64,000 bases of DNA from Calliphora vicina. Taxonomy: Eukaryota > Arthropoda > Insecta > Diptera > Calliphoridae. The stretch's first letter is position 1. Every line of letters starts with the position of its first letter. Made by a program: the position numbers and the translations under genes. Below the pieces are notes generated by a model. It saw only the letters and a list, made by a program, of their open reading frames with translations, was not told where the DNA came from and searched no databases. Positions 11,405-21,737 of this stretch are shown piece by piece. The stretch is taken from the NCBI RefSeq assembly GCF_958450345.1, contig NC_088781.1, positions 77,761,797-77,825,796 on the forward strand, read 5' to 3'.

Positions 11405-11745
11405 GTATTTAATAAATGTAAAGTAGTAAATTTTCTGTATATTATACACAAGCAATTTCATTTGTTTTTGTTAACCAAAAATATACATATATTTAGGCAG
11501 CAAATGTTTTAAAAATGAAAAATTTTCATTTTGTCTTCTAGCTGCAACGTAAAATATTTTGTAAGGCAAAATATTTTTGGAAAAACTGCGACAACTATTT
11601 CTACCATGAAGCTTGTGCATATATGGCATTGGTTTATAGTTTGTATATTTTGAGTATTTGTGCACATTAATATGAAAACGATTCATATTTATTGCGCTGT
11701 CGGTAGTCAAATGTAAAAAACGTTTAACTAATTTTAAACCCTTAT
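11405..11745. repeat. Single arm of the foldback hAT MITE family
   Basis: The sequence matches the right arm of the element at 2451-3397 (for example AGCAATTTCATTTGTTTTTG followed by TAACCAAAAATATACATATA) through to its TTTTAAACCC end, with only scattered differences. Only one arm is present, so this is a solo or truncated copy. The 79-codon minus-strand frame here is the same as in the parent arm and is not taken as a gene. Confidence 0.75.
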
Positions 11746-13230
11746 TTATTTTTCATTTTGGTTACTTTTTTCAAAACATTTTGTTATAGACAGATTTTTC
11801 AATACTTAAATATACGTATATTTAAGACTAATGGTGGTGTACTCTAAAAAATGTTTCGACATCGGTTTGTGTCAATCGGTTTGTGTTAATCATTATACAC
11901 CTATAATTGAACATGAGAGTTTTCTTAAACAAATTGGCCCATAATCATAGTCAAAAATAAAGTATATTTTAAGAGAATTAAACTCGACTTTACTTAAGAG
12001 TGGACTTTAGGTCTATCATAGACAAGTTAAAGTATACTTCTGACGCTGAAGTCGACTCTAAATATAAAACTAGCTGAAGTTGTTTTTAACTCGTTTAACA
12101 ACAGCATCAGCTGTTCTTCGCCGAGTAAAAAAGTTCGTCACAAAGTAAAAAATGTTTAAGTTACAAGATATTGGTATAGATTTTGCAATTATTGAACATT
12201 TATCAATAAAATTAGTACCAAAATATCCTAATTATTATTAATTAATCTTATCTTTTCCACAACAAACAACTTTCTTTCTTTAGATATGGGCCATTATGTC
12301 TATCGTGATTGGTAATTGAAGCCAAAAGATTAGAGAAATATTAATTCTTTCAAAAGATATTTACGATTTTTGAGATTTAGGGATGTAAATGAGTTCCCAT
12401 ATTGGTTTAATAACACCAGCGGAACAGACATTTTGGTGCCGGAAATTTCAACTACATTTTGTACGTGTTCATGAACTCTCAGTACTATGTTAAACTTGTT
12501 TTTTTTTCAGTCAGTTCGCGGTTTCAAAATATCGCTGTTTTTATATTCACATTACATACCCTATTGTATGGTGTTTTTCTCTAAATTTTGGGTAATACAG
12601 CATAGAATATGACATTTTCTTACCATTAAACTGGTCTACGTAAACATATGATTATTTTGAGTATAATATTTCTGGTGGATGTTTCTTTTAGCTTTATTGA
12701 GGATAAATAGAATGTTGTATTCCGAAAATTCTAAACAAGAATGTTTATTTTTAATATTTAGCTAGGTTCAACCTTTGCTATTGGTTTAGATTTTATTATA
12801 AATACTCTAATAAAAACTACCAATGTCGTATGCATAAAAGACATCTGTATAAAACTATATTTACATTAGATATTTAAATTCAATTCTTTTTTTTTATTAA
12901 AAATTTCATTAATAATTTATTTTATAAAATGATAAATTAGTTGTCTTGCTGTAGCCAGTAACGTAAATAAGATAATTAAAAAGAAAAATGTTCAACAAAC
13001 CAAAAGTGTAATATTTTTAAATCTATGCCACTACACTGAGCGAAAATCGACAACGGTTGGTGTCATTTTGACACCATACTTTTTTTTGACACCGTACGTT
13101 TACAATTTGTACACAAACGGGTACGAATCGACAACGCAATGTTGTTAAATTATTCACTAACGCATCTCAACATGAATTGCTCTGCTTTGTTTTTATAAGT
13201 GAGTTTTAATTTTATTTACATTAAAACATT
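11746..13230. other. No gene seen
   Basis: AT-rich sequence with many stops in all frames. A possible element end lies near 13025-13100 (repeated GACACC / GGTGTC words), but no partner was found. Confidence 0.45.
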
Positions 13231-13243
13231 TTAATAAATATAA

Positions 13244-13258
13244 TGGATAAAAGTGAAG
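13244..13258 (+). pseudogene. First codons of an exon-like ORF split by the BEL element
   Basis: ATGGATAAAAGTGAAG runs into the BEL target duplication TGAAG. Joining across the element (one TGAAG removed) continues in frame at 30901 for a total of about 54 codons. An indel near 30965 would instead lead to an acidic stretch, one stop, and a possible AAAGGTAAGT splice donor at about 31078. I do not recognise the product. It may be a host exon or part of an older repeat. Confidence 0.3.
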
Positions 13259-13599
13259 TGTTGAGAATTCAACAGCGCCAATAAATACAAATAATTTAAA
13301 TTCAATATTTATTTGATGCTTAAATTTCTACAAATACAAAAGCTTTTTTAATAATATTAATTACAAATTATATATAAATTTATAAACTTACTGCTCAACC
13401 AGCTCGAATACTGCAGCTTCTGCACAACTTACAATCAAATGCAACAATATCTATTGGCATAAATTGACAATAAAATAAATATTTTGTGTTGTACTGCTCC
13501 CGTTTTAATTTATTAGCCAACCAGAATGCAGGAGCATATATCAGCTGTTTCTTGTTACATATGGGGAAAGCGAGGACACGATTGGTTCACTACTTAACA
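13259..13599 (-). repeat. BEL/Pao 3' LTR
   Basis: It begins TGTTGAGAATTCAAC and ends TTAACA on the plus strand. It aligns along its length with the other LTR at 30564-30895, with scattered substitutions and small indels, so the insertion is old. On the element's strand a purine-rich tract (CTGGGGGGAG, 13600-13609 reversed) lies directly upstream and is the likely polypurine tract. Confidence 0.85.
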
Positions 13600-13604
13600 C
13601 TCCC

Positions 13605-14486
13605 CCCAGGAATATCCTCGCTAGCATCTTGCTCATGGTTTTACATTATTGAACCATTTACTTCGTCGTGTAATGACTGGAAGGTATTCTTTTACCCATC
13701 TCTTCCAAAATAAGTTAGCTAGCTAACTAATGAGTTAGTTTGCCACGATTTACGTAAAAGTACTCCATCCAATACGCCTGCAACTAATGGTTTCACACCA
13801 TCAGAACTACCCAATAGGAAATGGTTAGGAGTAAGTGCTTCACATACATCATGGTCGACAGGTATATATGTTAGTGGACGAGAATTTACTGTAAGTTCAA
13901 CTTCCATAAGGGCCGCGCGAAGAAGATTATCGGTTGGTGATCGCGATGCAAGGACATTATTTAGTACATTCTTAACAGAGCGCACTAGTCGCTCCCATGC
14001 ACCACCCATGTGAGGCGATGCCGGAGGTATGAAATTCCATTTGGTGTTAACGGTTGTGAACGCTCGTACTAATTCAGATTTATCCACGGCTCACGTTCGG
14101 CACCTTTAAAATTCCTGCAGTTGTCGCTCCATATTTCCAACGGCACACCCATTCGCGCGATGCAATTTCGTACGGCCATAATGCAAGAGTCAGTGGATAA
14201 ACTGTATGCAATTTCTAAATGGATGGCACGTGTTGTAAAACATGTAAACAACACTCAGTAGCGCTTCTTTCGGCTTCGTCTAACAGACACCATCAACGAG
14301 CCGAAGTAGTCAACACCATAGGAGAATGGGCGACAAAATGATGCAAGCCTCGTCGGGTGTATGTGCGGCACGATTGCAACATAACTGACAGCTGCGCTTT
14401 GTTTATATACCTCAGCTCTCAAATGTGGTATTCAAAACCTTTTGTCGTAATTCATTGACTATTGTCTCGTTATTGGCATGATGGTA
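13605..14486 (-). pseudogene. BEL/Pao integrase, core plus C-terminal part
   Basis: Read from 14486 downward, the translation passes through VDYFGSL, TRAIHLEIAYSLSTDSC, WSDNCRNFKGAE and SPHMGGAWERLVRSVK. These contain the DDE integrase core acidic residues: D in GVDYFGS, D in WSDN, E in WERLV. The segment VNSRPLTY and the start of the Pao C-terminal region (LTPNHFLLG) follow. Frame changes near 14090 and 13720 and stops break it, and the C-terminal region ends early, next to the polypurine tract. The 5' edge coincides with the LINE poly-T at about 14487; the HHCC zinc region is absent. Confidence 0.8.
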
Positions 14487-15540
14487 TTATTTTTTTTTTA
14501 TTTATTGTATCTTCAATATTTAATGAACTAACAATAAGTGGTACAAACCCTATATCTAAAAATTATTATTTAATAAGTCCAGCCAGTGCCGGACGAAAAA
14601 TTTTGTATTCATGGTTGTTTTGGTTAAATTGGCATTCTTCCTTCTAGATTAGGTCTGCTGTGTCCCTCCTTCTTAATCGAGTGTGGCCACGGTTAACTAA
14701 CATGTTGCGGGCCAATGGGTTTGGGTGAATTTCAAGCTTTTTTAAATATTTTTCTGCATTCTTCGTGATTTCAGTTTTTACAAGGGGCACGTTTAGATCT
14801 TTGTGTATATTCGCATTTTTTATATACCAGGTGGCAACTGTGATCATTCATAGAAACTTGTTTTGGCGTCTTTGGATCTTTTCTACATTTGACGCTGAGG
14901 CCGTGCCCCGTAATTGTATGCCATAGCACCATATCGGTTTTATAATCATGTTATAAAGTAGAATTTTTTCAATCTAAACTAAGCGTAGAGTTTCTGCCAA
15001 TAAGCCAATTAATTTGAATTGATTTCAATTTCATTTGAGTCAACTTTGCATCTATATGAGTTTTCCAAGTGCGACGATCGAGAAGTATTCCGAGGTATTT
15101 CACTTCCGATTGTTGAATTATTGTTTGGTTATTGATATGAATAGCGGGGCATGAGTCTCTACGCAATGTAAATGTTAGTGTGTACATTTTTGCTCGTTGA
15201 CTTTAATTTTCCATTGTTTTAACCATTTTTCTAATTCAAATATGTGATTTTGTAAATAACGAGACGCTTCTTGAGGGTATTCATGCTTAGAATAGCAGTA
15301 TCATCAGCAAATGTTGATGTATGAGTGCGATTGTTAGTTGGCATATCAGACGAATATATCAAATATAAAAAGGTCCCAGGATACTGCCTTGGGGGACTCC
15401 AGCTTCACTGGGTTGTGCAGTACTTAAAAAGTTTCCCTCATTAACCTTAAATGTTCGACCAGTTAAATAGCTTTCCAACAGCTTATGTGTGTTTGCGGGT
15501 AAATTTTGACTCAATTTGTATATTAATCCAGCATGCCATA
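14487..15540 (-). mobile_element. Jockey-clade LINE fragment, 3' part (copy 1)
   Basis: The 3' end is the poly-T and AATAAA-like stretch at 14487-14510 on the plus strand. The sequence matches 21578-22640 closely. It encodes the end of RT (GVPQGSILGPF at about 15400, YLGILLDRRTW at about 15090) and the C-terminal tail ending RRRDTADLI (stop near 14645) in three broken frames. It is cut at about 15540, where the opposite-strand LINE begins. Confidence 0.8.
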
Positions 15541-15784
15541 GTGCGGAACAAGCAGCCTCAACACAATTAAATTCACAATCCACTCAAATTGATCAGCCTA
15601 AGAATGTAGCAGGTTCTTATGCCAATGTTTTGAGAATGGGTTGCCAGCAACCTGGTGTTCCCCAAAATACGGGAGGGTTGGAAGCACTTATGCACGCGCT
15701 TACCCAGAATATTACCTCTCTTAATCAAAATATGACAAACTGAACCAAATGATACAAATCCTCTTAACAAAAAAATTAGTTATT

Positions 15785-16936
15785 TGAACTATGTTTCTGG
15801 AATGCATCAAATCAGAGGTATCCCACTTCATGCAGAATAAAAACATCGACGTGCTATTGGTTTCGGAAACTCATCTTACCAGGTATAACTTTTATATTTC
15901 GGGTTACACATTCTACTGTACAAATCATCCTGATGGTAAGGCACATGGTGGCACTGGTATTTTAATTAGAAATCGTTTAAAACATTATCCCCTAGATGAA
16001 TTCTCAAAAGACTATATGCAGGCAACATCCATTCATCTGGAAAGCTTTGCTGGAGATTTAAATATAAGCGCTATCTATTGCCCACCATGCTTTTCAATGA
16101 CCAAGGAGAAGTTTAAAGAATTCTTTAATACGCTAGGAGGTCGCTTTCTGGCATGTGGCTACTATAATGCCAAACACACTTACTGTGGCTCTTGACTAAT
16201 GAATCCCAGAGGTAGACAGCTTTATAAAGCATTAGTTGATCGCAAGAATGGCCTAGATATTGTGTCCCCTGGACAACCAACATACTGGCCTGCTGATCCT
16301 AAAAAAAATCCTGATCTCATAGACTTTGCCATAACAAAAAATATTAGTCGAGGTTCAATATCTACAGAAATGTCATATGATTTGTCATTCCCCATTATAG
16401 TATCTTATTACGGGAGGACTAACATTTCAAAATTTCATACTGAAACATATTACTTTAAAACAAATTGGCTTAAATATAAGAAATATATAAGCAGTCATAT
16501 CCACACAGATCTTTGTATTCAGTGTGAGGAAGATGTAGATAAAAGTGTCAATGACTTTACGTCATTAATTGTATCGGCTCTAAATCATTCAAAGAGTCAA
16601 ATATTTCCTAAAACGGATATGCCCATTTCCAACTCAGATATTGAACGACTTCTTTTAGAAAAGAGAAAACTCAGAAGAGAATGGCAACAAAATAGATCAC
16701 CTACTGTAAGGCAGAGGCTGTCTGCTGCTATAAAAACCAGAAATAGAAATTACATTCAAAGTTTGACAAATACCAAACACACAAATTATTTCCTTTGGAA
16801 AGCAACGAAAAGTATCAAGCCACCGGTAGAGGGGCAAAGCCCTTTAAGGAATGCTGATGGTACCTGGGCTCGCAGCACGGAGGAAAAGGCTAAAATATTT
16901 GCCGATCACTTAAGTACAGTCTTTCAACCAAAATGA
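15785..16936 (+). pseudogene. LINE ORF2 part: endonuclease and linker
   Basis: The N-terminal EEP endonuclease is recognisable from CFWNA (shifted frame, about 15792), LLVSETHLT (about 15870), GGTGILIRN, and the GDYNAKH-like site (here CGYYNAKH, with the G-D changed to G-Y, which should damage the active site). A stop at 16196 separates this from the rest, which carries QPTYWPADPKKNPDLIDFA and ends FADHLSTVFQPK. In intact elements this region continues into RT. Confidence 0.75.
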
Positions 16937-17995
16937 TTCTGTTACACCTACTATGATTAAAAACCTACCGAGTGTGGCAATAATTGTGCTGTCTACAATA
17001 TTTAATGCGATCTTTAAACATGGAGTTTTTCCGACAAATTGGAAAACTTCTCAGATAATAATTATACCAAAGCCAGGTAGGGACTTGACCGTACCACCCT
17101 CCTATAGACCAATAAGCTAACTCCCTTGCTTATCGAAACTCTTCGAAAAAGTATTCCAAAAGAAAATCATACCATTTTTAAATGAGAAAAATATAATCCC
17201 AGTCCATCAATTTGTTTTCCGGGAACGCCACGGAACAATCGGTTAATCGTATAACCGGAGTGATAAGAAAATCCTTTGAATTAAAGAAATATTGTTCAGC
17301 TATATTTTTGGATGTTGCTCAAGCCTACGTCAAAGTATGGCACAAAGGCCTGGTTATAAAATAAAATGTTTGCTGCCACCATCTACTCCTAAACTATTGG
17401 AATCTTATCTATCGGACCGTATATTTACAGTTAAGTACAATGATTACGTAACAAGAGAATATAGGATTGGACCAGGAGTACCACAAGGAAGTGTTCTTTG
17501 ACCTACCCTCTATTTGATTTACACCTCTGATTTGCCTACGAGCGATGAATTGACTATTTCTATATTTGCTGATGACACCGCAATTATTAGCTCGCATGAA
17601 AACCCATATATAGCATCTAGTATACTAGATGGCTACTTAAGATGTGTGGAAACATGTTTAAACAAATGGAGAATACGTGTAAATGAGTTAAAAAGCAAAC
17701 ATGTTACGTTCACACTGAGGAGGGGATGCTGTCCACCTGTCACACTTAACAATGTTAATATACCTCAGTCCGATTATATTACATACCTTGGTATTCACTT
17801 AGATAGAAGACTTACTTGGCGCCGTCATATAGAAACCAAGAGACTCCACATGAAGTTGAAAGCATCTAGCCTTCACTGGTTAATAAGTGACCAATCAAAG
17901 TTAAGCCTGGACTATAAAGTCACCCTGTAAAAATTATTTTAAAACCAATTTGGACATGTGGAATCCAATTGTGGGGAACGGCCAGTAATTCCAGT
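16937..17995 (+). pseudogene. LINE reverse transcriptase, frameshifted
   Basis: RT motifs appear in shifting frames: IPKPGRDLTVPPSYRPIS (about 17070), a damaged FGFRER(H)G-like segment (about 17215), GPGVPQGSVL (about 17470), ISIFADDTAII (about 17555; the FADD catalytic box is intact) and YLGIHLDRRLTWRRH (about 17790). Stops at 17501 and 17930 and a missing stretch before 17250 show decay. Confidence 0.75.
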
Positions 17996-18000
17996 ACTTA

Positions 18001-18995
18001 ATACTTAAATCTTATTTATATAAAAGAACCTTTTATGTAAGGTAAATGATGAATCTTCTAAAATTTGTCTTATAAAATCAGGTGTACCTCAGGGCAGTGT
18101 TCTAGGTCCTATCCTTTATACAATTTTTACATCAGATATGCCTCTAATTGAAGATGTAACAATTGCAACATATGCTGACGACACAGCAATAATATCGTCA
18201 GATAAATCTAATATTATAGCTTCAACAAAAATACAAAGAGAACTAGATATGCTAGATATATGGCTAAAAAAATGGAAAATTTGTATTAATACTGATAAAT
18301 CAGTACATATTACATTTACTTTGAGGAAAAACGATTGTACACCGGTTTATATCAATGGATCCCAAATACCTAAATCCAATAGTGTCAAATACTTAGGAAT
18401 GTATCTGGATAGAAGGCTAACTTGGAAAGATCACATCAAAAAAAAAGGAGAACATTTAAATATAAAAACAAAAAAGTTGTATTGGTTATTAGGACCAAAG
18501 TCTGAACTCAGTCTTGAAAACAAGATCACAATTTATAAAGCTATTCTTAAACCTGTTTGGACATATGGTATACAGTTATCGGGAACTACAAGTAACTCTA
18601 ACGTAGAAATCCTACAACGATACCAATCAAAAACATTAAGACAAATTGTTAAAGAACCTTGGTATGTAACAAATCACCATATTCATGAGGATCTTCAGAT
18701 TCCAACCATAAAAAACGAAATAAACAGATTTAGTTCTCGTTACCTAGAAAGGCTCAGTAACCATCCAAATACTCTAGCTATTGCATTATTGGACGATTCA
18801 GAAGAGATTAAAAGACTAAAAAGATTTCATGTATTAGACTTACCATATGGAAAATAATAATATTATATATTGTAAATAATGTAAATAGTTTATATTCTAT
18901 AAGGTTATTAGGTTTACTGAAATCTAATAATGTAAGTTAATTACTTCCTTTTTATATAATTTACTTAATATTGTAAATAAAGATACAATAAAAAT
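18001..18995 (+). mobile_element. Jockey-clade LINE fragment, third subfamily
   Basis: A 5'-truncated copy joining the previous LINE at about 18001. It keeps 3' RT motifs and a 3' UTR ending in AAAGATACAATAAAAAT-type sequence, comparable with the tails of the other LINE copies here. The truncation point and abutment suggest insertion into the older LINE. Confidence 0.75.
18074..18857 (+). pseudogene. LINE RT C-terminal part
   Basis: In the frame ending at 18857, translation gives KSGVPQGSVLGPILY (about 18080), TYADDTAIISS (about 18170), WLKKWKICIN, KYLGMYLDRRLTWKDH (about 18390) and the Jockey-type C-terminal tail with KPVWTYGIQL and EPWYV, to a stop after LDLPYGK. This stretch is uninterrupted, but the endonuclease and first RT motifs are missing, so it is not functional. 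Confidence 0.75.
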
Positions 18996-18999
18996 AATT

Positions 19000-19437
19000 T
19001 AAGTTCTATTTAAATACGAAAATGAGTTTCTCAGTGCTTTTTTAAATGATACTTAAATGGCCTACGTTGGCAATTTAAATTCTATTTAAGTTTCATAAAC
19101 TACCATATGTTTTTGACAGCTGACTTTTGTTGTTTGGTTTTTTCACTCTATTGTCGTGAAAAAAAAACAAAAAAACGGCGTCTTGCTAAAACTGCAATTC
19201 CGATGCGGGGCAATTGGAGCTTATTTTGTACATTTTCCTACCATTAACATTTTGTTTAACAAACTTTTATTTCTTATTGGGCAAAATGTATTAATTTTTG
19301 TTTTGGTTGAACAGCTGTTTTAAGCAAAACTATCGATAAATTTTTGATATTTAGTAGTGCTACCATACTTTTATCTTATTTAAATAAGACAAATTATGTA
19401 GCACTGAAAAACTCCAACTGTATTTAAATACAACTTA
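19000..19437. mobile_element. MITE with about 35-bp inverted ends
   Basis: The left end AAGTTCTATTTAAATACG with a downstream TTTCTCAGTGCT matches the reverse complement of the right end (AGCACTGAAAAACT ... GTATTTAAATACAACTT). AATTT occurs on both outer flanks and may be a 5-bp duplication. It is non-coding. Confidence 0.6.
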
Positions 19438-19566
19438 ATTTTAAGTAAAAATTAACTAAATACGTATTTAAATAACAAGTCAAAAACTGGGCATTAATCA
19501 CTTATTGTTAGGCCTAATGATATAGGCAGATTCAATAAATAAATAAAAAAGTTAAAAAAAAAAAAA
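19438..19566 (+). other. A-rich LINE-like tail
   Basis: It ends AATAAATAAATAAAAAAG followed by a run of A's at 19553-19566, which resembles a LINE 3' terminus. It may be the displaced 3' end of the LINE at 15541-18000, but no intact copy in the window confirms this. Confidence 0.35.
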
Positions 19567-20522
19567 TTATGGACTGCAAATGTGATGTGATGATGAGGTT
19601 TCCGAAATACAAATGGAGCAAATTTTGAAAAACCAATTAGAATATTCAACCAATATTGAAAAGGAAAACCCTAAACATTTAAAATCAAATGCTAAAAGTT
19701 TTAAGCGGGAATTAGATGTATTTGAAGCAAGTAGCAATCGGAGAAAAGATTTTGATTGTCTTTATAATGCAAATGTATGAACGCCGATTTGACAACAATG
19801 TTCCCTCATCTGTGATGATGAGGTTTCCGAAATACAAATGGAGCAAACTTTGAAAAACCAATTAGAATATTCAACCAATATTGAAAAGGAAAACCCTAAA
19901 CATTTAAAATCAAATGCTAAAAGTTTTAAGCGGGAATTAGATGTATTTGAAGCAAGTAGCAATCGGAGAAAAAATTTTGATTGTTTTTATAATGCTTTAC
20001 TGTCGCCAACATCTGTTGAAAGCGAAAATACATTAGTAATTTTGATAAATCAATTTTTTAAAAAAATAGTTCTACATATAACATTATTTCTATGATATAA
20101 TAGCGGTATTCCCAATGTAGAGTACTTTCTATAGCAAAGTAGCAAAAGAGCAGTTTAGCCGAAACCAAAAACAAAATACATTAGAACTACTTTTTTACTT
20201 CTTTACTCTTTTTAAACTATATGAGGTAATTTTGAATTTGATATTTATAAAATTTTGTGACACTTAATTGCTGTTTTATTCTATTACATCATGAATACCG
20301 CTAATATTTAATTTTATAGTAACAAGTGATCTCCAAACTTTTTGTTGCTTTTATATGAATACTATCGAATTGTAATGTATTGCTTTTATTTTTTTTTAAT
20401 AAATTAATTTAATTTTTTAATTATTTTTCTATTGGAAAAAACATTTCTTGGAATCCCGGGAAATGAAATTCTTCATTCCCTTTTCCCGGGAAATAAAATT
20501 ATCCGGGAAACCCCAAACCCTA
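19567..20522 (+). mobile_element. hAT remnant with internal duplication and right terminus
   Basis: The right end reads TAGGGTTTGGGG when read inward, next to GC-rich CCCGGGAAA words, in the style of hAT termini. A block of about 175 bp is directly duplicated (19590-19765 and 19815-19995, offset about 225). A transposase C-terminus follows (19838-20095). No left end was found; the left flank is the A-rich tail. Confidence 0.5.
19838..20095 (+). pseudogene. hAT transposase C-terminal fragment
   Basis: 85 codons. The motif LLSPTSVESENTLVIL matches the start of the hAT dimerisation domain, where PTSVESER-like residues are typical; the ER is changed to EN here. The preceding KRELDVFEASSNRR resembles the short linker before that domain. 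The rest of the transposase is missing. Confidence 0.5.
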
Positions 20523-20744
20523 TATCCAACGCCAATTATTCACATCTGACAGCTCTAAGATTTGACTGACTCAAAATTGTTTGTATCGGCGATGCACAGT
20601 GGTTGCACTTGTATGGAAGAGAGTGACAAAAATAGTAAGAATAAATATATAGTCTTAAAACTTACACAATATATTTCTGGTGACATTAAAACGATATTCT
20701 GAGAAAATGGGAGTGGTCGCATGCACCTACCGCCCATTTTTATA

Positions 20745-20890
20745 CCCTACACCACCATAGTGGGGAGGGTTAATTGGGTTCGTGCAGATGTTTGTAACGG
20801 GCAAAAATATTGTCCCCGCACACACCATAAAGTATACCGATCGACTCAAAATCACTTTTTGAGTCGATTAATTTGTCTTTCTATCATGAT
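20745..20890 (+). repeat. Dispersed repeat of muscoid-fly type (CACCATAGTGG), copy A
   Basis: Shares CTACACCACCATAGTGGG, a GTTTGTAACGGGCAAAAATATT stretch and TGAGTCGATTAA with the repeat at 34137-34320. I know sequences of this kind as abundant dispersed repeats in muscoid flies; that assignment is from memory, while the match between the two copies is visible here. Confidence 0.6.
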
Positions 20891-20934
20891 TGCTATCCGA
20901 CTCTGCGATTTAGTTTTGTGGGGCATTTACAAGG

Positions 20935-21577
20935 GGAAAAAATGCAATTTTTTCAGTTTTTGTAAAAGTTTTGCCATTAAATAATTACTTTTGCAATTTA
21001 ATTTAAAAGAATCGATATGTGTACGTAATTGTCGTTCTAATAAGATATAAAACACAAAAATTGGTTAAAAAATGTTAAAGTTATTCAAAAATCGCCAGGC
21101 CATTAACGTGTCTCAGGCCACTAGAACAAGAAACATAGGAACAAAATAAACATATTTTGAGAAATATTAAAATAAGAGCTTATTTTTACTTAAAATATAT
21201 CCATATTTACTTGTATATGAGTTTTTGTCTTCGTAGGATACCGTTAACCTATTCGCAGGTATGAGCAAAAAAAATTATTTTTGTTAATGGCAGTTTCAAA
21301 ACTCCAATTTAATTTTTTTCAAAAATTTGTTAAACAAATTTCAGAATTTGTTGATCATCACTTGGGGATTTATTGTCAACATAATAGGGAATCAAAATGT
21401 GAAAAAACTATGTCAATATCTCCTATTGTTTTTCCGTAGCTGCGATTTAAATTTTGCGATTTTCGAGAAAAATCAATTTTTTGACCATATTTTGGCGAAT
21501 GAGCCGAATTTCCTTACTGTTATGATTCTTAAGTAAAAGCTATTCTGAATATTATAGTCCATGTAATTTTAAATATT
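20935..21577 (+). repeat. Dispersed non-coding repeat, copy B
   Basis: Direct repeat of 9035-9690. It is cut at 21577 by the poly-T end of a minus-strand LINE; the remainder seen in copy A does not resume in the window. Confidence 0.7.
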
Positions 21578-21737
21578 TTTTTTTTCATCATTTATTTATT
21601 GTATCTTTATTATTTAATGAACTAACAATAAGTGGTTCAAATCTTATATCTAATATTATTATTTAATTAGTCCAGCCAGTGCCGGACGAAAAAATTTTGT
21701 GTTCATGGTTGTTTTGGTTAAATTGGCATTCTTCCTT

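Larger units (their letters stand above)
15541..18000 (+). mobile_element. Jockey-clade LINE, second subfamily (copy 1)
   Basis: Running left to right it holds the last residues of ORF1 (SYANVLRMG, to 15740), the endonuclease, the linker and most of RT. It is interrupted at about 18000 by another LINE fragment. The same subfamily occurs at 31560-33975. Multiple stops and frameshifts make it a pseudogene. Confidence 0.8.
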